64,000 nucleotides of DNA from Sphaerisporangium perillae (GCF_023276435.1 NZ_JALLPO010000001.1:277591-341590); one strand, 5' to 3'. Numbered from the stretch's first letter, positions 7,128 to 16,422 are shown. Program-made: numbers and translations. Notes: a model not told the origin generated them from the letters alone.

Positions 7128-7958
7128 TCATTCGCGGCCGGGTGTGGGGCGGCGCAGGGCGAGTCCGGTGACGGCGGCGAGGATGAGCAGGAGGCCGACC
7201 AGGACGAAGATCCGGCCGTCGGGGCCGGCCGTGCCGCCGCCTCCGGTCTCGGCGGCGCCTGCCGGGGTCCTGGTCACCTTGCCGTTCGCATGCGGCGGGG
7301 ACGCGGTCACGGTCTCCATGACGGTGTGGGTGGGCCTCGGGCTCCTGATCGTCGGGGTCGGACTGATGGTCGGCGTCGGGCTGGTCGTCGAGGCGCCCGT
7401 GCCGATCGTGAGGGGGAAGGTCGTCAGGTCGTCCGGGTTCTGTACCTCGCACTGGATCGACGGCGCGGTGGGGAGGGTCCCGAAATTGATGGCGGCGGGC
7501 TTCACCACCGCCGTGCCCGAGTCCGACGCGGTCGTCTTCAGGTCGACCTGAGCCGCGGGCAGCGGGATGGTCTCGCCCGCCTCCACCGCGTCGAGCGTCC
7601 CCACTCCGGTGGCGGAGGTCAGCCCGGGCATCCCGCTGATGGACGCGTACGCGTACAGCTTGGTGCCGACGGCCAGGCCCGTGCTGGGCGCCTTCAACGT
7701 GGTGCCGTCGGCGTAGGAGCCCTGCCAGCCGATGGTCATCTGCTGATCCGGCGTGGCGCTGACCGGCATCGTCAGCTCCACCCGGACCTTGATGTCCTGC
7801 TTCAGGGTCACGCCGGTGGTGGTGCACCGGTACTCGACGATGTCGGTGGCGACGACCGAGACCTGCCGTCCCGGGGGGACCGCGGCGCCGGCCGGCGGGC
7901 AGAGGAGGACCAGGCCGGCGGCCAGGAGGACGGCGGATGAGACCGGGCGGACGCGCAA
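7128..7958 (-). CDS. exported, C-terminally membrane-anchored surface protein
   Basis: TTG at 7958 is chosen because AGGAG (7965-7969) lies six bases upstream; longer starts add a segment unlike a signal peptide. The 276-residue product has a signal peptide (LRVRPVSSAVLLAAGLVLLC, cleavage near AGA), a beta-rich domain of about 160 residues with one Cys pair (EYRCTTTG near the start, IQCEVQNP near the end), a Thr/Pro/Ser-rich stalk, a Gly-rich stretch and a final helix (IFVLVGLLLILAAVTGLAL) followed by basic residues. This layout resembles actinomycete surface proteins of the DUF6801 type, but I cannot assign it firmly. It stands alone, with the tRNA convergent to it. Confidence 0.75.
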   Translation of the reverse strand: MRVRPVSSAVLLAAGLVLLCPPAGAAVPPGRQVSVVATDIVEYRCTTTGVTLKQDIKVRVELTMPVSATPDQQMTIGWQGSYADGTTLKAPSTGLAVGTKLYAYASISGMPGLTSATGVGTLDAVEAGETIPLPAAQVDLKTTASDSGTAVVKPAAINFGTLPTAPSIQCEVQNPDDLTTFPLTIGTGASTTSPTPTISPTPTIRSPRPTHTVMETVTASPPHANGKVTRTPAGAAETGGGGTAGPDGRIFVLVGLLLILAAVTGLALRRPTPGRE

Positions 7959-8022
7959 GGGAGACTCCTGTCGCGGCAGATGGGGGCAATAGGACAGACG
8001 GGGCGTCAAGGCGTTCGGTTGT

Positions 8023-8214
8023 CACCACGCCGCCATCGAGACAGAAGCGCATCCGGGTCTCTGCCACCTCGTCAGGAACCTGGTCGCCAACGCCGTCGCC
8101 TACAACCATCCGGGAGGACGCGCGGAGATCCGTCTCGTCCCCGGCGTGCTCGAGGTCGTCAACATTGACCGGCCGGCCCGCCCGTCGCCGGTGGCGGCCG
8201 CGCGGGATCGCTAG
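8023..8214 (+). pseudogene. remnant of a sensor histidine kinase (HATPase N-box region)
   Basis: In frame from 8023 to a TAG at 8212-8214 the translation includes CHLVRNLVANAVAYNHPGGR, a clear N-box (Asn-containing ATP-lid helix) of a HisKA/HATPase kinase, followed by EIRLVPGVLEVVN. The G1/G2 boxes and everything N-terminal of the N-box are gone: a stop occurs at 7990-7992, about 30 bases before the recognisable part. No start codon serves it. It is wedged between two minus-strand genes and ends inside the methyltransferase gene, so it is a fossil. Confidence 0.7.
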
Positions 8215-9074
8215 GGCTTGCGGGCCACGCCGCCCGCGCAGGACACCTGGGGAGGGTCGCCCCACGGGCTGGGCTCCGGACGCCACTGGGTGACGGGTAC
8301 GACGCCGGGGTCCACCAGCGCCAGGCCGTCGAAGTAGCCGGCGATCTGCTCGAGGCTGCGGGGAGTGTAGGGGACGACGCCGGGTCCGGAGTTGTGGCGT
8401 CGCAGGGCCTCGACGTACGACGGGTCGGTGTCGGCTCCGTCGTAGAGCGCCAGGTAGCTGCCGGAGGGCAGAGCGTCCATCAGCCGGTTCACGATCGCAC
8501 GCGCCTCGTCGTAGTCGGCGACCAGGCCGAGGATCCCCATCAGCATGAGCGCCGTGGGGCGGGTGAGGTCCAGCGTCTTGGCGGCCGCCCGCAGGATGAG
8601 GCCGGGGTCGCGCACGTCCGCCTCGATGTAGTCGGTGGCACCCTCGGGGGTGCTGGTGAGCAGCGCCTGGGCGTGCACGAGCACCAGGGGATCGTTGTCC
8701 ACGTAGACGATGCGCGACTCCGGGGCCACCCGCTGGGCGACCTCGTGGGTGTTGTCGACGGTGGGCAGGCCGGTGCCGATGTCCAAGAACTGGCGGACGC
8801 CCGCTTCACCGGCCAGGAAGCGTACGGTGCGCGCGAGCATGTACCGGGAGTGGCGGGTCATGTCGACCATGCCGGGAAAGACCTCGCGGACCTTGTCACC
8901 CGCCTGGCGGTCGACGGGGTAGTTGTCCTTCCCGCCCAGCAGGTAGTTCCAGATGCGGGCCGAGTGCGGCACGGAGGAGTTGATCTGCGCCACCGGCCTC
9001 TCCACGCCTTCCGGCGAGTGCGCCGGTTCGCCCGGTTCGGGTAAGGGGTTCGGGGTGGTCGGGTCCTCGGACAT
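8211..9074 (-). CDS. SAM-dependent methyltransferase, PF04672 (DUF574) type
   Basis: A 287-residue protein with the hallmarks of this actinomycete-expanded family: VPHSARIWNYLLGGKDNYP near residue 35 (the conserved substrate-side motif), FLDIGTGLPT near residue 95 (SAM-binding loop with the GxG) and RIVYVDNDPLVL (acidic end of the second strand binding the SAM ribose). Some relatives act in natural-product tailoring or gene regulation, but most members are uncharacterised. The N-terminal 30 residues are Pro/Glu-rich and probably disordered. It is monocistronic, 36 bases downstream of the polysaccharide synthase gene on the same strand. Confidence 0.9.
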   Translation of the reverse strand: MSEDPTTPNPLPEPGEPAHSPEGVERPVAQINSSVPHSARIWNYLLGGKDNYPVDRQAGDKVREVFPGMVDMTRHSRYMLARTVRFLAGEAGVRQFLDIGTGLPTVDNTHEVAQRVAPESRIVYVDNDPLVLVHAQALLTSTPEGATDYIEADVRDPGLILRAAAKTLDLTRPTALMLMGILGLVADYDEARAIVNRLMDALPSGSYLALYDGADTDPSYVEALRRHNSGPGVVPYTPRSLEQIAGYFDGLALVDPGVVPVTQWRPEPSPWGDPPQVSCAGGVARKP

Positions 9075-9110
9075 GAGAGGTCTCCTGGCTCGTTCGGTTC
9101 TGCTGGGAGG

Positions 9111-11339
9111 TTACGCTCGCGGCGCCGGGCTGGCGAAGGTGCCTTCTCTGCGGATCGTCTGCCAGCGCAGCCGCACCCCGAGCGCCGCGGTCGCCACCGA
9201 CTGGATGACGACGAGGTACATCAACTGCCGGTAGACGAACTGCTGCAGTGGCAGCACCCACAGCACCGAGGCGCGCTCACGGTCCAGCCGCAGCGCGTAC
9301 CATCCGGTGAACGCCTGGACCAGCACGAATCCCGCCCAGACCGCCACCACGGGAAGCGGATCGCCGACCGCCAGGCTGTAGACGGCCATGATGTCCACGA
9401 CCGGGGCGACCAGCGGAAGCACCACCTGGAACAGGGTCAGGTAGCCCAGGCATCGGCGCCCGAACGGTCCGGGCTCCACGACGGCGCGCCGGTGCTTCCA
9501 CATCGCCTGCAGCGTGCCGTAGCACCAGCGGTAGCGCTGGCGCCACAACTGCCGCAGCGATGTCGGCGCCTCGGTCCACGCCAGCGCGTTCTCCTCGTAC
9601 ACGATCCGCCATCCGGCCCGGCACATCGCCATGGTCAGGTCGGTGTCCTCGGCGAGCGTGTCGGTGCTGACCCCCGACACCGAGGCCAGCGCCGAACGCC
9701 GGAAGGCGCCGATCGCGCCCGGCACCGTGGGCATGCAGCCGAGCAGGTCGAACGCGCGGCGATCAAGGTTGAATCCGATGACGTACTCGATGTGCTGCCA
9801 GCGGCCGATCATGCCCCGCCGGTTGCCGACCTTGGTGTTGCCGCTGACCGCGCCGACCGCGGGATCGGCGAGCGGCCGCACCAGGTGGCCGATGGTCGCG
9901 GGTTCGAAGACCGTGTCGCCGTCCACCATGATCAGGATGTCGTGGGAGGCGTGCGCGATGCCGGTGTTCAGGGCGGCGGGCTTGCCGCCGTTCGGCCGCC
10001 TGATCACCTGTACCCCCGGCAGCCCGAGGCTCGCCGCGATCGCCGCGGTGCCGTCGGCGGAACCGTCGTCCACGACGATCACCTCGACGACGCCGGGGTA
10101 GTCGGTCGTCACGAGGGAGCGCACGGTCGCCTCGATCCCGGCCGCCTCGTTGTAGGCGGGCACGATCACGGTCACCGGCGGTGGGAAGGGCCACGCCGGA
10201 GCCCTGCCCACCCGGCGCCTGCCGCCCCGCGCGCGTTGCACGTGGACCCACGCCAGGACGAGGAAGAACAGCAGCCGGGACAGCGTGAGCACCCCGGCGA
10301 CGGCGAGCACCCACGCCATCACCGTCGCGAACGCGGCCGAGGCGCGCTGGGCGAAGCCCAGCCCGACTCCGATCAGGCGGTCGGTCCGGCCGGCGGGTGA
10401 GTGTGCCGAGGGCATGCCGAGTGCCGAGGTCAGCGTGGTGACCCGGTAGTGCCGCTCGGAGAGCATGGTGAGCAGCCGGTCGACGGCGGCGACCGTCTGG
10501 CCGCGGTCGCCGCCGGAGTCGTGCATCATGACCACGGCGCCCTTGCCGCGCTGTGGCAGGGCGGCTCGGAGGATCCGTTCGGTGCCGGGTCTGGACCAGT
10601 CCTTGGTGTCCAGGTCGGTGAGCGCCACCAGGTATCCCTCCGCGCCGAGGGTGCGCAGCGCTCGCAGCTGCGGCTCGGTGACGGCGTCGGGCTGTGAGGA
10701 GTACGGCGGGCGTACCAGCCTGGTGTGCAGGCCGGTGGCGCCGGCCAGCACCTTCTGGGTGAGCGACACCTCCAGCCGCAGCCGCCATTCGGGGAGCGCC
10801 GACAGGTCGGCGTGCGCGTAGGTGTGGTCGCCGATCTCGTGACCCTCGGCGACGATCCGCCGGGCCAGCGCGGGGTTCTCCGCGATCCTCGCGCCGACCG
10901 CGAAGAAGGTCGCCTTGGCGCCGTGCCGCTTCAGGACGTCCAGCAGCTGGGGCGTCCAGCGGGGGTCGGGGCCGTCGTCGAAGGTGAGCGCCACCGTGCG
11001 GGCCGGCAGCCGGGCGCTGTCGGGTCTGGGGCCGGTCAGGTTGAGCACCGGGCCGCCCTCCCAGACGCGCTGAAGGTCGGACGACGGCTCGGCCGGCGCG
11101 GGAGTGACCTCCTGCGTCTCTCCGGTGACGCCGTGGACGTATCCGTTGAAGACCAGGGCGCCGCTGATCAGCACCATCGTCACGACGACGAGGAACCAGT
11201 GCCCGCGCGGGTCCGCGCGCGGCGACCGCCGTACGGCACGCTCATCGGGGGCCTGGACAGGGGGTGGCGCCTGGAGAAGAGGCTCGGTATGGACGGGAGG
11301 CGGCGGCCAGACCCGCGTGCCGGTGGCCTGCCGGCTCAC
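9111..11339 (-). CDS. bifunctional polysaccharide deacetylase / family-2 glycosyltransferase (MatB-like)
   Basis: This 742-residue membrane enzyme fuses two modules. After a transmembrane helix (about 45-65) comes a NodB deacetylase domain (about 115-300) with TFDDGPDP (catalytic and metal Asp), HTYAHADL (metal His pair) and HDSGGDRG. Two helices follow, then a GT2 processive transferase domain (about 385-610): PAYNE, VVDDGSADG, MVDGDTVF (DxD-like), AEDTDL and QRYRW, as in chitin, hyaluronan and PNAG synthases. C-terminal helices form the export channel. Streptomyces MatB has this same fusion and makes a PNAG-like glycan causing pellet growth. The next gene upstream overlaps by four bases (ATGA), so both are translated from one mRNA. 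No partial-loss signs. Confidence 0.9.
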   Translation of the reverse strand: MSRQATGTRVWPPPPVHTEPLLQAPPPVQAPDERAVRRSPRADPRGHWFLVVVTMVLISGALVFNGYVHGVTGETQEVTPAPAEPSSDLQRVWEGGPVLNLTGPRPDSARLPARTVALTFDDGPDPRWTPQLLDVLKRHGAKATFFAVGARIAENPALARRIVAEGHEIGDHTYAHADLSALPEWRLRLEVSLTQKVLAGATGLHTRLVRPPYSSQPDAVTEPQLRALRTLGAEGYLVALTDLDTKDWSRPGTERILRAALPQRGKGAVVMMHDSGGDRGQTVAAVDRLLTMLSERHYRVTTLTSALGMPSAHSPAGRTDRLIGVGLGFAQRASAAFATVMAWVLAVAGVLTLSRLLFFLVLAWVHVQRARGGRRRVGRAPAWPFPPPVTVIVPAYNEAAGIEATVRSLVTTDYPGVVEVIVVDDGSADGTAAIAASLGLPGVQVIRRPNGGKPAALNTGIAHASHDILIMVDGDTVFEPATIGHLVRPLADPAVGAVSGNTKVGNRRGMIGRWQHIEYVIGFNLDRRAFDLLGCMPTVPGAIGAFRRSALASVSGVSTDTLAEDTDLTMAMCRAGWRIVYEENALAWTEAPTSLRQLWRQRYRWCYGTLQAMWKHRRAVVEPGPFGRRCLGYLTLFQVVLPLVAPVVDIMAVYSLAVGDPLPVVAVWAGFVLVQAFTGWYALRLDRERASVLWVLPLQQFVYRQLMYLVVIQSVATAALGVRLRWQTIRREGTFASPAPRA

Positions 11340-11827
11340 TTCTTGGGGCCTTGCGTTCTGTTCGGGTCCAGGCCGGGAGGCTGCTTGGTCTTGCCGGGCG
11401 GCGGCGGAGCCTCCGTGGTCGGCTCGTCGACCGGCGCGGACGGGGTGGGAGTGGCCGTGCCGCTGGGCACCTGCCTCGGCGTGCGGCTGGGCGTGGGCGT
11501 GCGCGCGGACGGCGTGGTCCGGGGAGTAATGCGCGCCGTGGCGGACGGGACCGGCCGCTCTACTACCGGGGTCGCCGACGGGCTCCGCGCCGGGGGAGAG
11601 GAGGACCGGGAGGAGGTGGCGGCGGGGACCTGCGAGAACTTGGGGCCGTCCCCCGGCCAGCCGATGACCGTGAGGGAGGTGCCCGTGAACGCCCCTCCGA
11701 TCAGGATCGCCATGCAGGCGATCAGGAGCGTGCCGGAGAGGACGCCGACGATCATCAGCAACCTGGCGCGCCGGCCGCTGTGGTCGACGAACACCGCGGT
11801 GTCCTCAGGGGAGTGCGCTTCGCTCAC
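11336..11827 (-). CDS. single-pass membrane protein with Pro/Thr/Ser-rich exterior
   Basis: Of 163 residues, about 25 form a cytoplasmic N-terminus, one helix (LLMIVGVLSGTLLIACMAIL) crosses the membrane, and the remaining roughly 110 residues are a Pro/Thr/Ser-rich, low-complexity extracytoplasmic segment ending in basic residues. No enzymatic motif is visible. It is translated first in a two-gene operon with the deacetylase/synthase (four-base overlap) and may be an accessory or wall-spanning partner of that enzyme; in Streptomyces, MatA precedes MatB, but no homology to MatA is evident here. Confidence 0.75.
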   Translation of the reverse strand: MSEAHSPEDTAVFVDHSGRRARLLMIVGVLSGTLLIACMAILIGGAFTGTSLTVIGWPGDGPKFSQVPAATSSRSSSPPARSPSATPVVERPVPSATARITPRTTPSARTPTPSRTPRQVPSGTATPTPSAPVDEPTTEAPPPPGKTKQPPGLDPNRTQGPKK

Positions 11828-11997
11828 AGAGCAGATGGTAGTGACCTTTGTGCGCTCTTGATGCTGTCTGCCAAGCTTGTGACCTCAGGTATCCCTGTTG
11901 CGATCGGGATGTTATGGGGGCGCACGATGCCGGCGGCGGGGGGAGGCGGCGGGCCGGGGATCCGTGATACGGATGTGGGGGCCGAAGGAGGATGCCG

Positions 11998-13047
11998 ATG
12001 TTGCCCTGGCAGGCTGACCTTGCCGGACGTATCGACGAGCACGTGTTCGAGAGCGAGTTGCTGCGCGGGAACCGCCTGGACGACCCGCACCGGCGTCCGC
12101 TGTGGGTGTACGTCCCTCCGGGGTACGACGACGAGCCCGACCGGCGGTACCCCTCCGTCTACGTGATCCAGGGTTACACCGGTCACCTGGCCATGTGGCG
12201 CAACCGCTCGCCCTTCCGCCTGCCGTTCCCCGAGGCCGCCGACCAGGTGTTCGCCCGCGAGGAGGCCCCGCCGGTGGTCGTCGTCTACGTGGACGCGTGG
12301 ACCACCTACGGCGGCAGCCAGTTCGTCGACTCGCCGGGCACCGGTCCCTACCACTCCTACCTGTGCGAGGAGATCGTGCCGTGGGTCGACGCCCACTACC
12401 GCACCCTCGCCGCTCGGGACCATCGCGCGATCACCGGCAAGTCCAGCGGCGGCTTCGGCGCGATGATCACGCCGATGCTCCGCCCCGACCTGTTCGGCGC
12501 CTTCGCGACCCACGCGGGCGACAGCCTCTACGAGTACTGCTATCTGCCGGAGTTCTCCCAGGCCGTGCGCCATCTGCGGCCCTTCGACGGCGACATCGGC
12601 CGCTGGTGGGAGGCCTTCCGGTCGCGCACGCCCTTCGTCGACCCGGCGGACGGCCCGCTGCTGGGCGTCTTCGGCTGCTCCGCGGCGTTCTCGCCCGCGC
12701 CGGACGGCACCCCCGAGCTTCCCTTCGACCCGCGCACTGGAGTGCTCAGGGAGGAGGCCTGGCAGCGCTGGCTCGACTGGGACCCGGTCCGCATGGTGCC
12801 GAAGTACGCCGACGCCCTGCGCTCGATGCGGGCGATGTGGATCGACGCCGGCACGCGGGACGAGTTCAACCTCGATCTCGGCGCGGAGGCCTTCCGGCAG
12901 GCGCTGCTCGCCCACGGCGTGCCGGAGGAGATCATCCGGTTCGAGCTGTTCGACGCCGGGCACGGCGCCATCGACTACCGCTACCCGCAGTCCCTGGCCT
13001 GGCTCGCCGAGCGCATCCAGCCGGCGGGAGGCGCGTCAGGGGCGTGA
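11998..13047 (+). CDS. alpha/beta-hydrolase, putative esterase family (PF00756)
   Basis: The second ATG, at 11998, is six bases behind AAGGAGG; the ATG at 11992 abuts it and is unlikely to be used. The 349-residue protein shows PLWVYVPPGYDD, a GKSSGGFGA nucleophile elbow (Ser), DAGTRDEFN (acid) and DAGHGAIDYR (His), the catalytic triad of the esterase D / antigen 85-like group. No signal peptide is present, so it is cytoplasmic. A large insertion between the elbow and the acid (residues about 180-260) would form a lid. Substrate unknown. It is alone on its strand, divergent from the polysaccharide operon. Confidence 0.88.
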   Translation: MLPWQADLAGRIDEHVFESELLRGNRLDDPHRRPLWVYVPPGYDDEPDRRYPSVYVIQGYTGHLAMWRNRSPFRLPFPEAADQVFAREEAPPVVVVYVDAWTTYGGSQFVDSPGTGPYHSYLCEEIVPWVDAHYRTLAARDHRAITGKSSGGFGAMITPMLRPDLFGAFATHAGDSLYEYCYLPEFSQAVRHLRPFDGDIGRWWEAFRSRTPFVDPADGPLLGVFGCSAAFSPAPDGTPELPFDPRTGVLREEAWQRWLDWDPVRMVPKYADALRSMRAMWIDAGTRDEFNLDLGAEAFRQALLAHGVPEEIIRFELFDAGHGAIDYRYPQSLAWLAERIQPAGGASGA

Positions 13048-13144
13048 AGCCGGGCCGCCGGGGCAGCGTGTTCATCGCCGATAAGGAGCAGGGTGCCCTG
13101 GCCGCCTACCTCAGGCGCGTCTGACCCTGCGACCTCCGGCCGGA

Positions 13145-13447
13145 TCAGGCCGGGAGCTTGTGGGCGAGCACCTCGACCCGCTCGATGGTCGGCGGCCGGG
13201 CGAACAGCTCGTCCGATCTCTCCATGAGGGCCGCCGCGATCCTGCCGGACAGGTGCGCCTGCCGCCCGGTGTCCTCGGTGAAGGCGTCGAAGATGCCGAA
13301 GGTCGCGCAGTTGATGCGCACCGCGAACCACGTGGGGGTCTCGACCTCGTCCTCTACCACGCTGAGGCCGTCTCGCAGGAAGTCCTCTATCTCCGCCTCT
13401 TTGCCGGGCCGCGCGTGGAGGCGTACCAGCAGGCCGACGGTCAGCAT
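13145..13447 (-). CDS. antibiotic-biosynthesis-monooxygenase-like (YgiN/ABM) protein
   Basis: A 100-residue single-domain protein of ferredoxin-like alpha+beta fold: MLTVGLLVRLHARPGKEAEIEDFL is the typical first strand and helix, and ETPTWFAVRINCATFGIFDAF the central strands, as in the ABM family of small cofactor-free quinol or anthrone oxygenases and related scavengers. Members are usually dimers in the cytoplasm. There is no biosynthetic cluster nearby, so a housekeeping quinone or aldehyde role is as likely as a secondary-metabolic one. Confidence 0.82.
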   Translation of the reverse strand: MLTVGLLVRLHARPGKEAEIEDFLRDGLSVVEDEVETPTWFAVRINCATFGIFDAFTEDTGRQAHLSGRIAAALMERSDELFARPPTIERVEVLAHKLPA

Positions 13448-13589
13448 CGGTGATCCCTCCTCCCGCCGAGACGCGATCCCGATCTAGTAGTCCCTACCCG
13501 ACCTTAAATGTGGACGAACGCCTCATAAGGGGAAGTTACCCTGCCTTGGCCGGATCCGGGGGCCGGACCGGGAAGCACTCGCGCGCGGC

Positions 13590-14447
13590 TCAGGCCGGCG
13601 CGAGGTCGGGAAAGACGTGGCGGAGGGACGCCATGCCGTCCAGGCCGTACATGTGCCGCTCGCGCGGGTAGCCCAGGGACACCTCCTCGAAGCGCACCCC
13701 GTCGTGCCAGGTCGTCCGCGGGATGTGCAGATGGCCGTAGATCACGGTCGCGGCGTTGTAGCGCAGATGCCAGTCGGCGGTCTCCACCGTGCCGCACCAC
13801 TGCGCGAACTGCGGGTAGCGCAGGATGTCGGTCGGCTCCCGTACCAGCGGGAAGTGGTTGACCAGGACGGTCGGGATGGCGGGGTCACGGGCGCCGAGGT
13901 GGCGCACGGTCTCGCGCAGGCGGACCCGGCACCAGGCGTCCCGGCTGGGGTAAGGATCGGGGTGCAGCATGAACTCGTCGGTGCACACCACGCCGGCCTC
14001 GTGCGCCCAGGCGAGCGCCTCCTCCTTGGTGGTGCCCGGCGGCCGGAAGCTGTAGTCGTACAGCACGAACAGCGGCGCGATCGTCACCGGCCCGCCGTGG
14101 CCGGTCCACACCGCGTACGGGTCCTCCGGGGTGAGCACCCCGATGCGCCGGCACATGCCGACCAGGTAGCGGTAGCGCTCCTCCCCGCGCAGCCGCACCG
14201 GATCGTCCTTCGGCGTCCAGAGCTCGTGGTTGCCCGGCGTCCACACGACGGTGGCGAAGCGTTCCTTCAGCACGGTCAGGGCCCACTCGATGTCCGCGGC
14301 GAACTCGCCGACGTCACCGGCGATGATCAGCCAGTCGCCGTCGGACTCCGGCCGGAGATCCTCGACGATCTTGCGGTTCTCGGAGTAGGCGACGTGCAGG
14401 TCGCTTATCGCCATCAGCCTGCCGCCGGCCGCGCCTCCGATCGTCAC
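13590..14447 (-). CDS. calcineurin-type metallophosphoesterase
   Basis: The motifs of the family appear in order: SDLHVAY (D-x-H) near residue 15, IAGDVGEF (GD), TPGNHELW (GNHE), VLVNHFPLV (His) and IYGHLHIP (GHxH), so both metals of the active site should be bound. The open frame extends to 14693, but that part is compositionally poor; GTG at 14447, followed by TIGGAAGGRLMAISDLH, is taken as start (285 residues), without a clear ribosome site. Similar actinomycete proteins of this length have unknown phosphoester substrates. It is divergent from the ABC-F gene. Confidence 0.85.
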   Translation of the reverse strand: MTIGGAAGGRLMAISDLHVAYSENRKIVEDLRPESDGDWLIIAGDVGEFAADIEWALTVLKERFATVVWTPGNHELWTPKDDPVRLRGEERYRYLVGMCRRIGVLTPEDPYAVWTGHGGPVTIAPLFVLYDYSFRPPGTTKEEALAWAHEAGVVCTDEFMLHPDPYPSRDAWCRVRLRETVRHLGARDPAIPTVLVNHFPLVREPTDILRYPQFAQWCGTVETADWHLRYNAATVIYGHLHIPRTTWHDGVRFEEVSLGYPRERHMYGLDGMASLRHVFPDLAPA

Positions 14448-14638
14448 AGGGCGATCGTAACCGCGGGCCCGCCGGGGCGGGAACGACCGCGACGCCCCCG
14501 CGCACCGGCGCGTCCGGGATGTAGGGGTCGGCCAGGGGGTCCGGTACCCCTCGGCAGGCCGGGCGCGGCGTCCCCGTCCCGGCGGGCCGGGCGGTCGCGG
14601 TTGTGTGATCGGGCGCCGAGGCCGGATAGCGTTCAGGC

Positions 14639-16285
14639 ATGAGCGCCACCATCGTCGCCAAGGATCTCGCCGCCGGACACGGTGACAGGGCACTGTTCTC
14701 CGGGCTCGAACTGGTCGTCGCCCCCGAGGACGTGATCGGCCTGGTCGGCGTGAACGGCGCGGGCAAGTCGACGCTGCTCCGCATCCTCGCGGGCCTCACA
14801 CCCCCCGAGCAGGGCACCGTCCAGCTGAGCCCGCCCACGGCGTCGGTCGGCTACCTCCCGCAGGAGCCCGAACGCAGGCCGGGGGAGACCGTCGGCGCGT
14901 TCCTGGCCCGGCGTACGGGCGTCGCCGCCGCGCAGCGCGACCTGGACGCGGCCACCGAAGGGCTGGTGGAAGGCCGCCCGGGCGCCGACGACGCCTACTC
15001 CGCGGGGCTGGAGCGCTGGCTCGCCCTCGGCGGAGCGGACCTGCCGGAGCGGGCCGAGGAGGTCGCGGCGGAGCTCGGCCTGGCCGTCGAGCTCGACCGG
15101 CCGATGACGGCGCTGTCCGGCGGCCAGGCGGCGCGGGCCGGCATGGCGTCGCTGCTGCTCAGCCGTTATGACGTCTTCCTGCTCGACGAGCCCACCAACG
15201 ACCTCGACCTGGACGGGCTCGACCGGCTCGAGCGCTTCGTCACCGGCCTGCGCGCGGGCACCGTGGTGGTCAGCCACGACCGCGAGTTCCTCGCGAGGAC
15301 GGTGACCAAGGTGGTCGAGCTGGACCTCGCCCAGCAGGAGGTGCGCGTCTACGGCGGTGGCTACGAGGCCTACCTGACCGAGCGGGAGGTCGCCCGCCGC
15401 CACGCCCGCGACGAGTTCGAGGAGTACGCCGACACCAGGGCCGCCCTCCAGGCCAGGGCGGGCATCCAGCGGGCCTGGATGGAGAAGGGCGTGAAGAACG
15501 CCCGCCGCAAGGCGACCGACAACGACAAGATCGGCCGCAAGTTCCGCAGCGAGGCGAGCGAGAAGCAGGCCGCGAAGGCCCGGCAGACCGAGCGGATGAT
15601 CGAGCGGCTGGAGGTCGTGGAGGAGCCCCGCAAGGAGTGGGAGCTGCGCATGGAGATCGCCGTCGCGCCCCGCGCCGGGGCGGTCGTCGCCACCATGCGC
15701 GGCGCCGTCGTCACCCGCGGCACGTTCGTCCTCGGGCCGGTCGACCTGCAGATCGGCTGGGCCGAGCGGGTCGCGATCACCGGGGCCAACGGGTCGGGCA
15801 AGTCGACGCTGCTCGCCGCCATCCTCGGCCGGGCGCCGCTCGACGAGGGGAACGCCGCGCTCGGGCCGGGCGTCGTGGTCGGCGAGATCGACCAGGCGCG
15901 CGGGACGTTCTTCGGAGACGAGCCTCTGCTGGACGCCTTCGGCGCCGCCGTGCCCGGCATGATGCCCGCCGACGCGCGCACGCTGCTGGCCAAGTTCGGG
16001 CTGCGGGCGGCGCACGTGCTGCGGCCGGCCGCCACCCTGTCGCCCGGTGAACGCACGCGGGCGGCGCTCGCGCTGCTCCAGGCGCGCGGGGTGAACCTCC
16101 TGGTGCTGGACGAGCCCACCAACCACCTCGACCTGGCGGCGATCGAGCAACTGGAGTCCGCTCTGGACTCCTATCCCGGCACCCTGCTCCTGGTCACCCA
16201 CGACCGGCGGATGCTGAAGGCCGTGCACACCACGCGTCACCTCCGGGTCGACGCCGGAAAGGTGCGCGAGACCGCGCAGCCGTAG
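14639..16285 (+). CDS. ABC-F family ATPase (ribosome-associated type)
   Basis: Two ABC domains on one 548-residue chain without membrane helices: Walker A GVNGAGKST and GANGSGKST, signatures ALSGGQAARAG and LSPGERTRAAL, Walker B with LLDEPTNDLD and VLDEPTNHLD, and His switches SHDREF and THDRRM. The long charged linker between domains (about 235-330, rich in Arg/Lys/Glu) is the part that reaches the ribosomal tRNA sites in ABC-F proteins. Some members protect ribosomes from antibiotics, others (EttA, Uup, YbiT) tune translation; the linker alone does not tell which. No ligand-responsive leader is visible upstream. Confidence 0.92.
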   Translation: MSATIVAKDLAAGHGDRALFSGLELVVAPEDVIGLVGVNGAGKSTLLRILAGLTPPEQGTVQLSPPTASVGYLPQEPERRPGETVGAFLARRTGVAAAQRDLDAATEGLVEGRPGADDAYSAGLERWLALGGADLPERAEEVAAELGLAVELDRPMTALSGGQAARAGMASLLLSRYDVFLLDEPTNDLDLDGLDRLERFVTGLRAGTVVVSHDREFLARTVTKVVELDLAQQEVRVYGGGYEAYLTEREVARRHARDEFEEYADTRAALQARAGIQRAWMEKGVKNARRKATDNDKIGRKFRSEASEKQAAKARQTERMIERLEVVEEPRKEWELRMEIAVAPRAGAVVATMRGAVVTRGTFVLGPVDLQIGWAERVAITGANGSGKSTLLAAILGRAPLDEGNAALGPGVVVGEIDQARGTFFGDEPLLDAFGAAVPGMMPADARTLLAKFGLRAAHVLRPAATLSPGERTRAALALLQARGVNLLVLDEPTNHLDLAAIEQLESALDSYPGTLLLVTHDRRMLKAVHTTRHLRVDAGKVRETAQP

Positions 16286-16422
16286 GGAAGGGCCCCTTCT
16301 CCGATCGATCTGAACCGGCGGCGTCCCTCCCGCGTACCTGCTGGTGCGAATTGCCGTGCCCGGGCTCGCGGATGTCGCGGCGGGCCGTCACACGGTGTGA
16401 GGTCGATCAGGGAGGGGTCTTC

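Noticed and set aside
13044..13124. 27-codon frame overlapping the esterase stop (GTGA)
   Set aside because: Too short and without a recognisable motif; it could be a gene scrap but nothing supports this.
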